Shown in pieces: positions 1-6,225 of a stretch of 12,683 nt of DNA. The stretch is from an uncultured Gammaproteobacteria bacterium. GTDB taxonomy: Bacteria; Pseudomonadota; Gammaproteobacteria; Steroidobacterales; Woeseiaceae. Below the pieces are notes generated by a model. That model saw nothing but the letters and a program-made list of their open reading frames with translations. It did no database searches and was not told the origin of the DNA. Each line of letters starts with the position of its first letter. The stretch's first letter is position 1. The stretch covers positions 1-12,683 of the forward strand of contig CALKYK010000255.1 in NCBI GenBank assembly GCA_938003715.1, written 5' to 3'. The position numbers were made by a program, and so were the translations under genes.

Positions 1-238
1 TCCGCGACATCGGCGGTTCGATTCGCCTGTCGAGGACATGTTCGATGACGGCGCCGGAGGAGGCGGCGAGCCCGATGGCCAGAGTGCCGGCGAGCATCGG
101 CACCGCTCCCGGCCAGCCGGGTACCGCGAGCACCATGCCGACGACCGCCGTGAAAACGATCAGCATGACCACCTTCGGCTTGGTCAGCTCGTAGTAATCG
201 CGCCAGTGCGCGCGTTGTACCAGCGTGCTCGTGTTCAA
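1..238 (-). CDS. ctaB: Protoheme IX farnesyltransferase (heme O synthase), N-terminal part, cut by window start
   Basis: CtaB/CyoE/Cox10 is an integral membrane UbiA-superfamily prenyltransferase that adds farnesyl to heme b to give heme O, the precursor of heme A. About 79 residues are visible. They include the family signature RDYYELTKPKVVML near the N-terminus, a first membrane helix (TAVVGMVLAV), and the helix carrying the Asp-rich motif, read here as VIEHVLDRRIEPPM. The start is TTG at 238: it is the only plausible start after an in-frame stop at 266-268 and has a GAAGG ribosome-binding site 8 nt upstream. The gene follows the SCO-like gene after 27 nt, so the two are probably co-transcribed. 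Oddity: the normal NxxxDxxxD motif is ExxxDxxxE (E66, D70, E74). Family identity is clear; whether the enzyme is fully normal is open. Confidence 0.9.
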   Translation of the reverse strand, partial: MNTSTLVQRAHWRDYYELTKPKVVMLIVFTAVVGMVLAVPGWPGAVPMLAGTLAIGLAASSGAVIEHVLDRRIEPPMSR

Positions 239-265
239 TCCGTTTGCCTTCGTCCGGACCGATCG

Positions 266-838
266 TCAACCGATGCGGGACAGATCGAGCAAATGCTCCA
301 TGTCGTCCACCACCTCGCGCGGCTCGAGATCGGGAGGAAAATACATGACGAGATTGCCGAGCGGGTCGATCAACCAGATTCCCCCCGCTTTCCGCCCTGT
401 CGGCCGCTTGTCACCGAGCAGCGTATCGAGGCCCTTGTCGGTTATGGTTTCGAGGCCGTTATGCTCGGTATCGATCAGCACTCTATCGGGCGCAGTATCG
501 CCGTGCAAGAAAACGCGCTCGACGCGGGACATGTCGTTGCCCAGCATCAGCCGGATCTGCCGCATCCGGTACAGCGCATCGCGGCAGGCGGCGTCGCAAT
601 CCGCGGTATTCCTGTACAGCATCAGCCACTTGCGGTCTTCGCGGTCGGCCAGCGGCGAATCCGGCAGTCGCTCGGGCAGGTTGACGATAGGCACGAGCAG
701 GTCGCCTGAATTGCTGCGACTGTCCGGCGTCAGCACGCCTGCCGAATACATCCAGGTGGCAACGCCCAGCGGACCGAAGAACAGCAGCGCGATGGCCACC
801 ACTTTCAGCCGCCCGCGGGACTGTTGCGCCTCAGTCAT
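266..838 (-). CDS. SCO-like membrane-anchored thioredoxin-fold protein, probable oxidase assembly factor
   Basis: A 190-residue protein with a short cytoplasmic N-terminus, one membrane helix (about residues 12-33) and a periplasmic domain. That domain carries a CxxxC pair (C81, C85, in ADCDAAC) followed by a helix, and near the C-terminus GIWLIDPLGNLVMYFP, a strand pattern typical of thioredoxin folds. This layout resembles SCO/SenC copper chaperones for CuA, but it is shorter and lacks the Pro that usually follows the second Cys. I did not identify the downstream His copper ligand with confidence (H112 and H126 are present). It is often annotated only as hypothetical between surf1 and ctaA/ctaB. 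The ATG at 838 overlaps the surf1 stop by 8 nt, which implies coupling. Copper delivery or thiol reduction for CuA is inferred from context and the CxxxC. Confidence 0.75.
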   Translation of the reverse strand: MTEAQQSRGRLKVVAIALLFFGPLGVATWMYSAGVLTPDSRSNSGDLLVPIVNLPERLPDSPLADREDRKWLMLYRNTADCDAACRDALYRMRQIRLMLGNDMSRVERVFLHGDTAPDRVLIDTEHNGLETITDKGLDTLLGDKRPTGRKAGGIWLIDPLGNLVMYFPPDLEPREVVDDMEHLLDLSRIG

Positions 839-1559
839 CGGTTTGCCTCCGGTAGCGTACCCAGCCGAAAAGCACGACGACGGCCACCGCCATCGCGAAC
901 CACTGGAACGCGTAGCTGTAGTGCGTCTGCGGTCCGGACACGTTCGGCCGCCACTCGCGCAGGAAGCCGTTTTCGGCCTCGGGCGCCAGCAGCAGCACAA
1001 CCGGTTGCAGCGCCTCGTCGAGCGCCGCCGCGACTTCTTCCAGCGTCGGATAGAGGGCGACTCTCGGCCAGTCGTCGTTGCCGGCGAATGCATCGCCTGG
1101 GCGCAGGCCGACGCGCGGCAGGTTACCGGCCAGTCCCCGGATGGTCACCAGCTCGTCATCGATTCCCATCGACGCGTCGTAGTCGTTTTGCCGGGATTTC
1201 GCGACCCAGCCGCGGTTCACGAGCAGCAGCGGTTCGCCCGCGGAGAGGCGGAACGGCGTGACCACGAAGTAGCCGACCCGCCCGTCCCGCACGATGTTGT
1301 CGACAAGTATCTGCCGCTCGTCGAGAAAACGGCCGTCGACCTCGATGCGCTGGAACGTTTCAAGCCCGGAAAAATTCGAAGGGCGGACGTAGCCCGACTC
1401 CGCTTCGAATGCCGAAAATAGTGCGTTCTTCTGCGCGGCGCGGTCGAGCTGCCACAGGCCGAGTGAGACAAACAGAACGATGAACCCGAGCGCGGCCAAC
1501 GGCGGGAAAAACCGCCGGAACCGCGTATCATTGATGATGTCTTCTATCATTGAATTCAT
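831..1559 (-). CDS. SURF1 family cytochrome oxidase biogenesis protein
   Basis: SURF1 (Shy1/CtaK-type) proteins are inner-membrane factors that help load heme a into subunit I. The 242-residue product has the family architecture: an N-terminal membrane helix (about 18-36) followed by LGLWQLDRAAQK, a large periplasmic domain with LLLVNRGWV (112-119), and a C-terminal helix introduced by GPQTHYSYAFQWFAMA (209-224). These are the hallmark SURF1 motifs. The ATG at 1559 was preferred because a GGGG run lies 4 nt upstream; an ATG at 1550 and a TTG at 1571 are alternatives. It heads a run of overlapping minus-strand genes (SCO-like, ctaB). Its 5' end faces the DUF2909 gene with only about 25 nt between starts, so promoters must overlap the coding ends. 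Confidence in the family is high. Confidence 0.93.
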   Translation of the reverse strand: MNSMIEDIINDTRFRRFFPPLAALGFIVLFVSLGLWQLDRAAQKNALFSAFEAESGYVRPSNFSGLETFQRIEVDGRFLDERQILVDNIVRDGRVGYFVVTPFRLSAGEPLLLVNRGWVAKSRQNDYDASMGIDDELVTIRGLAGNLPRVGLRPGDAFAGNDDWPRVALYPTLEEVAAALDEALQPVVLLLAPEAENGFLREWRPNVSGPQTHYSYAFQWFAMAVAVVVLFGWVRYRRQTDD

Positions 1560-1582
1560 CGAACCCCGCAAGCGAGGCGCTC

Positions 1583-1768
1583 GTGAAAGTTGTCGTCATA
1601 CTGATATTGCTCGCCATCATCGCGAGCCTCGGCTCAGGATTGTGGTTCCTGGCCAAAGACGACACCGGCTCGACCCGCATGCTGACGGCGCTGAAGGTTC
1701 GCGTCGGCCTGTCGGCCGCCCTCATCGCCTTCCTCGTTACCGCCTACTTCCAGGGCTGGTTGCAGTAA
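1583..1768 (+). CDS. DUF2909 family small two-helix membrane protein
   Basis: A 61-residue protein made almost entirely of two membrane helices: VVVILILLAIIASLGSGLWFL, a short polar turn (AKDDTGSTRMLTALKVR), then VGLSAALIAFLVTAYFQGW. The pattern matches the DUF2909 (twin transmembrane) family, which is usually encoded between coxC and surf1 in gammaproteobacteria. Its function is unknown; an oxidase-related role is inferred only from location. The GTG at 1583 is preferred: AGCGAGG ends 5 nt upstream and the protein then begins VKVVVILILL like relatives. An upstream ATG at 1550 would add 11 polar residues overlapping the surf1 5' end. It is divergent from surf1 and convergent with coxC, with the palindromic repeat at 1812-1923 between the two 3' ends. 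Confidence 0.82.
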   Translation: MKVVVILILLAIIASLGSGLWFLAKDDTGSTRMLTALKVRVGLSAALIAFLVTAYFQGWLQ

Positions 1769-1811
1769 TACGCTCCTGTCGCATTGTCGCGGGATGGAGC
1801 CGGATTGAGTT

Positions 1812-1923
1812 TATTCAGGCGCGAACGAGGCAAGGCGAAAAGCTGTTTCGAAAGCGGAGTGTACGGTTCAGTACATGAGCATTTCGAAACAGGTTTTCAA
1901 CGCAGCATCGTTCAGCATGAATA
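1812..1923. repeat. Palindromic intergenic repeat between convergent genes (possible bidirectional terminator)
   Basis: The 162 nt between the stops of the DUF2909 gene and coxC hold an imperfect nested inverted repeat. The outer arms are TATTCA..GAACGA (1812-1828) and its approximate complement (1908-1923). The inner arms are 1838-1864 and 1871-1897, matching perfectly over CTGTTTCGAAA and ending in GTGTAC, loop GGTTCA, GTACAT. GAGGCAAGGCG (1827-1837) precedes the inner arms and CAACGCAGC (1898-1906) follows them. The same flanking words and TGTAC/GTACA tip recur on the minus strand at 8959-9019. The position 8 nt past the coxC stop between convergent genes fits a transcription-terminating hairpin, but there is no long T-run on either side, so that role is inference. 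Confidence 0.7.
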
Positions 1924-1930
1924 CGCTCAA

Positions 1931-2797
1931 TCACATCCAGTAGACGAAAACGTAGAGGCCTATCCAAACCACGTCGACAAAGTGCCAGTACCAAGCCGTT
2001 GCCTCGAACGCGAAGTGCTTGTCCGCAGTAAAGTGTCCCTTCATCACCCTGAACCAGATTACGGTCAGCATGATTGCGCCGATCGTGACGTGCATGCCGT
2101 GGAAACCGGTCAGCATGAAGAACGTCGAGCCGTAGATACCTGACGTCAGCTTCAGGTTCATCTCCCGGTAGGCATGGATGTATTCCTCGGCCTGCAGGAA
2201 AACGAAGATGAAGCCCAGAATGAATGTCAAGGCGAGGAAGATCTTCAGCACATTGCGCTGTCCGTGAATCAGCGCGTGGTGCGCGATCGTCACGGTCAGG
2301 CTGCTGGTCAGGAGGATCGCGGTGTTGATCAGCGGCAGGCCGAACGGCCCCATCTTTTCGAATTCGCCGCCGACGTTCCCCGGCCCGTTCGTCGGCCAGG
2401 TGCTTTCGAAGCCTTCCCAGAGCACCAGGTTGGTAAAGAAGTTGTTGCTGCTGCCGCCGAGCCATGGAATCGCCATGTTGCGCGCGTAGAACAGCGCGCC
2501 GAAAAACGCACAGAAGAACATCACTTCGGAAAAGATGAACCAGAACATGCCCATGCGGAACGACATGTCGACCTGCGCGTTGTACGCGCCGCGCTGGCTT
2601 TCGCCGATCACGTCGCTGAACCAGCCGACCAGCATGAAAACGATGACGGCGACACCGCCCATCATGATCCAGAAGCCCAGGTCTGCGCCGTTCAGCCAGG
2701 CAGAGACGCCGACCATCAGGAACAGCAGGCCTGTCGAGCCGACGATTGGCCAGTGGCTGCCGTGCGGAACGTAATAGTGGTCGTCTGCGTGTGCCAT
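1931..2797 (-). CDS. coxC: Cytochrome c oxidase subunit III
   Basis: The third core subunit of the aa3-type oxidase, an inner-membrane protein that stabilises subunit I and its proton uptake. It is 288 residues with seven predicted helices, a usual length. Diagnostic segments are GWFSDVIGE (58-66), FSEVMFFCAFFGALFY (89-104, containing the conserved membrane Glu, E91), FGLPLINTAILLTSS (152-166), FLQAEEY (200-206), GSTFFMLTGFHGMHV (223-237) and ATAWYWHFVDVVW (266-278). The ATG at 2797 has AAGGG about 10 nt upstream and begins 14 nt after the ctaG stop. It is the last gene of the coxB-coxA-small protein-ctaG-coxC operon and ends 8 nt before the palindromic repeat. I see no anomaly in the sequence. 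Confidence 0.97.
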   Translation of the reverse strand: MAHADDHYYVPHGSHWPIVGSTGLLFLMVGVSAWLNGADLGFWIMMGGVAVIVFMLVGWFSDVIGESQRGAYNAQVDMSFRMGMFWFIFSEVMFFCAFFGALFYARNMAIPWLGGSSNNFFTNLVLWEGFESTWPTNGPGNVGGEFEKMGPFGLPLINTAILLTSSLTVTIAHHALIHGQRNVLKIFLALTFILGFIFVFLQAEEYIHAYREMNLKLTSGIYGSTFFMLTGFHGMHVTIGAIMLTVIWFRVMKGHFTADKHFAFEATAWYWHFVDVVWIGLYVFVYWM

Positions 2798-2811
2798 GAC
2801 GTTCGAAACCC

Positions 2812-3387
2812 TTACTGTTGTGCCGGCCCGGCGTCCGAATTGTCGGACAGCCTGGCGGTGTCGAAAAACGTGTAGGAAAGCGTGATCGTGTCGATGAACT
2901 CCGGCAGGTCGGAGTCAATGATAAAACGTACCGGCATGTCTTTGGTCTGGCCGGGCGCGAATTCCTGCGCGCTGAAGCAGAAGCATTCGAGTTTCCTGAA
3001 ATGCTTCGCCGCCTGCGGCGGCGCGACGCTCGGCACCGCCTGGGCAATTTTCGCCTTGTCCGACAGGTTCGTCGCGACGAACGCGACCTCGTACAGCCCG
3101 CCGGGGTGTACGGTCATGGTTTCGACCGGTGCGCGGAAGTCGAACGGCGCGTATTCGTTGACGGTCGTGACGAATTCGAGATCGAGTTCGCGGTCGGCGA
3201 CGACCGTATCCTCGACGCCGGAAACGGCAACGCTGTTGGTCTTGCCGCCGAGTCCCGTAATCTCGCAAAACACGTCGTACAGGGGCGGCAGCGCGAAAAA
3301 GCCGAAGGCAAACATGCCGGCTGCGAATGCGAGGAGCTTCGCCACCAGCAGCCGGCTCTCGCGCCTGACCTTAATTACGTCGTTCAT
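2812..3387 (-). CDS. ctaG: Cytochrome c oxidase assembly protein CtaG/Cox11 (CuB insertion)
   Basis: Cox11-type CtaG is a membrane-anchored copper chaperone that delivers copper to the CuB site of subunit I. The 191-residue product has an N-terminal helix (about 15-36), then the conserved LYDVFCEITGLGGKT (36-50, with C41), and the copper-binding HFRKLECFCFSAQ (129-141, with the CxC pair C135/C137). C-terminal beta-strand motifs such as MPVRFIIDSDLP and ITLSYTFF also match the family. This is Cox11, not the unrelated Bacillus CtaG. The ATG at 3387 lies 5 nt downstream of the small gene's stop. The position between coxA and coxC is usual in proteobacterial aa3 operons and fits co-translational CuB loading. 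Confidence 0.96.
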   Translation of the reverse strand: MNDVIKVRRESRLLVAKLLAFAAGMFAFGFFALPPLYDVFCEITGLGGKTNSVAVSGVEDTVVADRELDLEFVTTVNEYAPFDFRAPVETMTVHPGGLYEVAFVATNLSDKAKIAQAVPSVAPPQAAKHFRKLECFCFSAQEFAPGQTKDMPVRFIIDSDLPEFIDTITLSYTFFDTARLSDNSDAGPAQQ

Positions 3388-3392
3388 CGCGG

Positions 3393-3506
3393 TCAGGCCC
3401 TCAGCACGCCCATCAGGATGAAGCCTGCGTAGAACGCGAGTGCGACCAGCGCCAGCAGCAATGCCGTGCGCCGAACCTGTTTCCTGTTATCCCCGGCCAT
3501 GCTCAT
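3393..3506 (-). CDS. Small single-helix protein between coxA and ctaG (cytochrome oxidase small assembly protein type)
   Basis: A 37-codon ORF fits exactly between coxA and ctaG. Its ATG (3506-3504) overlaps the coxA TGA in an ATGA junction, and its TGA (3395-3393) ends 5 nt before the ctaG ATG. The product starts MSMAGDNRKQVRRT, a basic cytoplasmic tail, and continues as one membrane helix, LLLALVALAFYAGFILMGVL. This size, topology and slot match the small proteins annotated as cytochrome oxidase small assembly proteins in beta/gammaproteobacterial cox operons. A second in-frame ATG at 3500 could be the true start. Translational coupling to coxA and ctaG is visible in the overlap and spacing; the precise function is unknown, and a role in assembling subunit I or aiding CtaG is inference. 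Confidence 0.75.
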   Translation of the reverse strand: MSMAGDNRKQVRRTALLLALVALAFYAGFILMGVLRA

Positions 3507-5125
3507 GCGAACGCGTCATGCGGGGTGACCCGCGGCGGCGTATCGAAGGTGTGGAACGGCGCCGGAGACGGCACGGTCCATTCGAGACCCTTCGGGTCGT
3601 CCCACACTTTCGCGTCGGCCCTCTCGCCCTTCTTCTGCCAGCAGGTCTGGTACAGGATGTAGACGAACAGGAGCTGCGAGAAGCCGAAGCCGATCGCGCC
3701 GATACTCGCGATCATGTTGAAGTCTGCAAACTGCGTGGCGTAGTCGGGAATGCGCCGCGGCATGCCGGCAAGCCCCAGGAAGTGCATCGGGAAAAATGTC
3801 AGGTTGACGAATATCGTCGACAGCCAGAAGTGCAGCTGGCCCAGCTTCTCGTTGTAGAAACGGCCGGTCCACTTCGGCAGCCAGTAGTACACCGCCGCCA
3901 TCAGGCCGAAGATCGAGCCCGGCACCAGCACGTAATGGAAGTGCGCAACGACGAAGTAGGAGTCGTGGTACTGGATGTCAGCCGGCACGATCGCGAGCAT
4001 CAGGCCGGAAAAACCGCCGAGCGTGAACAGGAACAGGAAGCCGAGCGAAAACAGCATCGGCGTCTCGAACGTCATCGAGCCTTTCCACATCGTTGCCGTC
4101 CAGTTGAACACCTTTACGCCGGTCGGCACCGCGATGACCATCGTCGCGAGCATGAAAAAGAGCTGCCCGGTCAGCGGCATTCCGACCGTGAACATGTGGT
4201 GCGCCCAGACGATGAAGGACAGGAACGCGATCGAGGATGCCGCGTAGACCATCGAGTCGTGACCGAACAACGGCTTCCTCGCAAACGTCGGGATGATCTC
4301 GGAGACGACACCGAACGCCGGCAGGATCATGATGTACACCTCGGGGTGACCGAAGAACCAGAAGATGTGCTGGAACATCACCGGGTCACCGCCGCCGGCG
4401 GCGAGGAAAAAGCTGGTGCCGAAGAACTGGTCGGTCAAAAGCATCGTCACCGCGCCCGCGAGCACCGGCATCACGGCAAGCAGCAGGTACGCTGTGATCA
4501 GCCAGGTCCAGACGAACATCGGCATCTTGAGCAGCGTCATGTCCGGCGCGCGCATGTTGATGATCGTGACGATCACGTTGATCGCGCCCATGATCGACGA
4601 CAGGCCCATCAGGTGCACGGAGAAGATCAGGAACGGAAACGCATCGCCGGTCTGCAGGACCAGCGGCGGATACATCGTCCAGCCGCTCGCGGGCGCACCG
4701 CCCGGCATGAACAGCGTCGACAAAAGAATGCCGAACGCGACCGGCAGGATCCAGAACGACCAGTTGTTCATGCGCGGCAACGCCATGTCCGGCGCGCCGA
4801 TCATCAGCGGGATCATCCAGTTCGCGAGCCCGACGAAGGCCGGCATGACCGCGCCGAATACCATGATCAGCGCGTGCATCGTCGTCATCTGGTTGAAGAA
4901 CGCCGGCTCGACGAACTGCAGCCCGGGCATGAAGAGCTCGGAGCGGATGATCAGCGCCATCGTGCCGCCGAAGAAAAACATGATCAGGCTGAACACGAGG
5001 TACATCGTGCCGATGTCCTTGTGGTTCGTGGCGTACAGCCAGCGACGCCAGCCCTGCGCCGGACCGTGGTCGTGATCGTCGTGCGCGTGATCCGCTGCGT
5101 GAACGTCAGTTACCGTCGTGCTCAT
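3503..5125 (-). CDS. coxA: Cytochrome c oxidase subunit I (aa3-type, A-family)
   Basis: The catalytic subunit of the terminal oxidase: it reduces O2 to water at the heme a3-CuB site and pumps protons. The 540-residue, twelve-helix protein carries all key residues. These are the low-spin heme ligand H84 (TMHALIMVF), D-channel D113 in GAPDMALPRMNN, the CuB ligand and cross-link motif GHPEVY (H260, E262, Y264), CuB His pair H309/H310 (VWAHHM), K-channel Lys K338 (PTGVKVFNW), and heme ligands H395/H397 (VVAHFHYVL). The EVY motif places it in the A family. The ATG at 5125 shares one base with the coxB stop (TAATG), so translation is coupled. The N-terminal tail is His/Asp-rich (HAADHAHDDHDH). The stop overlaps the next small gene by 4 nt. 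Confidence 0.98.
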   Translation of the reverse strand: MSTTVTDVHAADHAHDDHDHGPAQGWRRWLYATNHKDIGTMYLVFSLIMFFFGGTMALIIRSELFMPGLQFVEPAFFNQMTTMHALIMVFGAVMPAFVGLANWMIPLMIGAPDMALPRMNNWSFWILPVAFGILLSTLFMPGGAPASGWTMYPPLVLQTGDAFPFLIFSVHLMGLSSIMGAINVIVTIINMRAPDMTLLKMPMFVWTWLITAYLLLAVMPVLAGAVTMLLTDQFFGTSFFLAAGGGDPVMFQHIFWFFGHPEVYIMILPAFGVVSEIIPTFARKPLFGHDSMVYAASSIAFLSFIVWAHHMFTVGMPLTGQLFFMLATMVIAVPTGVKVFNWTATMWKGSMTFETPMLFSLGFLFLFTLGGFSGLMLAIVPADIQYHDSYFVVAHFHYVLVPGSIFGLMAAVYYWLPKWTGRFYNEKLGQLHFWLSTIFVNLTFFPMHFLGLAGMPRRIPDYATQFADFNMIASIGAIGFGFSQLLFVYILYQTCWQKKGERADAKVWDDPKGLEWTVPSPAPFHTFDTPPRVTPHDAFA

Positions 5126-5937
5126 TACTGTGCTCCGGAGACGGCCGTAACGCGGTTACGTGCCTTCTCGTTTTCCAGCCAGGCGTCGTATTCCTCGGGT
5201 TCGAGTACCTCGACGACGATCGGCATGTAGCCGTGATCCATGCCGCAAAGCTCGGCACACTGCCCGCGATAGGTTCCCGCAACTTCGGCCCGGAACCAGG
5301 TCTCGTTGACGAAGCCGGGAATCGCATCTTTCTTGATCGCGAGTTCGGGCACCCACCAGGCGTGCAGCACGTCGTTCGACGTCAGCAAGAGCCGCACCTT
5401 GGCGCCCCTGGGCACGACCATCGGGTTGTCGACGTCGCGCAGGTAGTTGTCGACCGTGCTCGGGTCGATGCCGGAATCCAGGCGCCGGGCGGCGGCGCTC
5501 GGGCGCGTCATGCTCGAATAGAACGCGACGTCCTCGCCCTGGTACCGGTAGTGCCAGCGCCACTGGTAGCCGGTGGCAACGACGGTCAGGTCGGGATCGC
5601 GACTGTCATCGAGCGTGATCAAAAGCTCTGCCGACGGCACCGCCATGATCAGCAGGATGATGCAGGGGATGACTGTCCAGACGACCTCCGCGGTCATGCT
5701 GTGCGAGAACTGTGCCGGCTCCGCGCCTTTCGACTTGCGGTGCTTGACCAGTGCATAAATCATCGCGCCGAACACGAACGCCGCGATCCAGACGCACCAC
5801 CAGAACACCATCATGTGGATGTCGTAGGTTTCCTGTGACAGCTCGGTCACGCCGCGTGGCATGTTGACCGTCCAGTCGGCATGCGCCGCGGGAGCGGCAA
5901 GGAACGCGAGCACGCCGTAGGCGAGTTTTCGTAGCAT
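5125..5937 (-). CDS. coxB: Cytochrome c oxidase subunit II with CuA site
   Basis: Receives electrons from cytochrome c through the binuclear CuA centre and passes them to subunit I. The 270-residue precursor has a signal peptide (MLRKLAYGVLAFLAAPAAHA, likely cleaved after A20), two membrane helices (about 43-65 and 86-107), then a periplasmic cupredoxin domain. The aromatic YQWRWHY patch (124-130) is present, and so are the CuA ligands H192 (HAWWVPELAIKKD), C227, E229, C231, H235 and M238 in CAELCGMDHGYM. There is no fused C-terminal cytochrome c domain, so this is a plain caa3-less subunit II. The ATG at 5937 was chosen because the signal peptide begins there; the ribosome-binding site is weak. 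It is the first gene of the operon and overlaps coxA by one base. Confidence 0.97.
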   Translation of the reverse strand: MLRKLAYGVLAFLAAPAAHADWTVNMPRGVTELSQETYDIHMMVFWWCVWIAAFVFGAMIYALVKHRKSKGAEPAQFSHSMTAEVVWTVIPCIILLIMAVPSAELLITLDDSRDPDLTVVATGYQWRWHYRYQGEDVAFYSSMTRPSAAARRLDSGIDPSTVDNYLRDVDNPMVVPRGAKVRLLLTSNDVLHAWWVPELAIKKDAIPGFVNETWFRAEVAGTYRGQCAELCGMDHGYMPIVVEVLEPEEYDAWLENEKARNRVTAVSGAQ

Positions 5938-6225
5938 CAGATTGTCATCCAGCGGCAGGAACGTCGGCCGCAATTCAGTTTTCGGGCCGTGAAGCCAGTC
6001 ATCGACCGGGACAGCAATAAATATAATTGCGCGGGGCGACAACTCCAGCCTCGCAGCCGGAATTGTTACAAATTAGTAGGTGGCAATCGCGAGCCCGGGC
6101 CAGCCGGTCGAAAAGCACGCGAAGTGTACTGAAAGCCCCTGCCCCGTGCAATCCGCGCTGCCCTCGCGCGGAATCGATAAACCGGATTAAAAACCGCGGC
6201 TTACGCGCACATCGGGCGCGCCGAA
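5938..6225 (-). other. Intergenic leader between the bioC-like gene and coxB
   Basis: The 288 nt hold no ORF that I can support. Just after the bioC-like stop there is a 4-bp GC stem (CGCG, 6204-6207 and 6195-6198) followed by five T on the minus strand (6193-6189), at best a weak terminator. A sigma70-like promoter lies at 6151-6123. Closer to coxB there is an AT-rich patch, GCAATTATATTTATTGC on the minus strand near 6010-6035, whose ends (GCAAT/ATTGC) are complementary; it could be a second -10 region or an operator. The leader from the predicted start to coxB would be about 180 nt. Confidence 0.5.
6123..6151 (-). promoter_or_regulatory. Possible sigma70 promoter of the cox operon
   Basis: On the minus strand TTGCAC (6151-6146) and TACACT (6128-6123) are separated by exactly 17 nt, the optimal spacing. 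The -35 matches TTGACA at three positions and the -10 matches TATAAT at four. Transcription would start near 6116 and run into coxB. There is no experimental support, and the AT-rich patch nearer coxB could hold another promoter. Confidence 0.35.

Noticed and set aside
1480..1878. Plus-strand ORF spanning the surf1 start and the DUF2909 gene
   Set aside because: It is in a different frame from the DUF2909 product, shows no hydrophobic helices or known motifs, and crosses into the palindromic repeat.
3440..5230. Long plus-strand ORF (about 596 codons) opposite coxA
   Set aside because: It runs antisense to the unmistakable coxA, is extremely rich in Arg, His, Gln and Glu with no domain, and exists because the GC-rich third codon positions of coxA leave few stops on the other strand.
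6189..6207. Rho-independent terminator after the bioC-like gene
   Set aside because: The stem is only 4 bp (CGCG/CGCG) before five T, too short to call a terminator by itself; it is mentioned only in the intergenic description.
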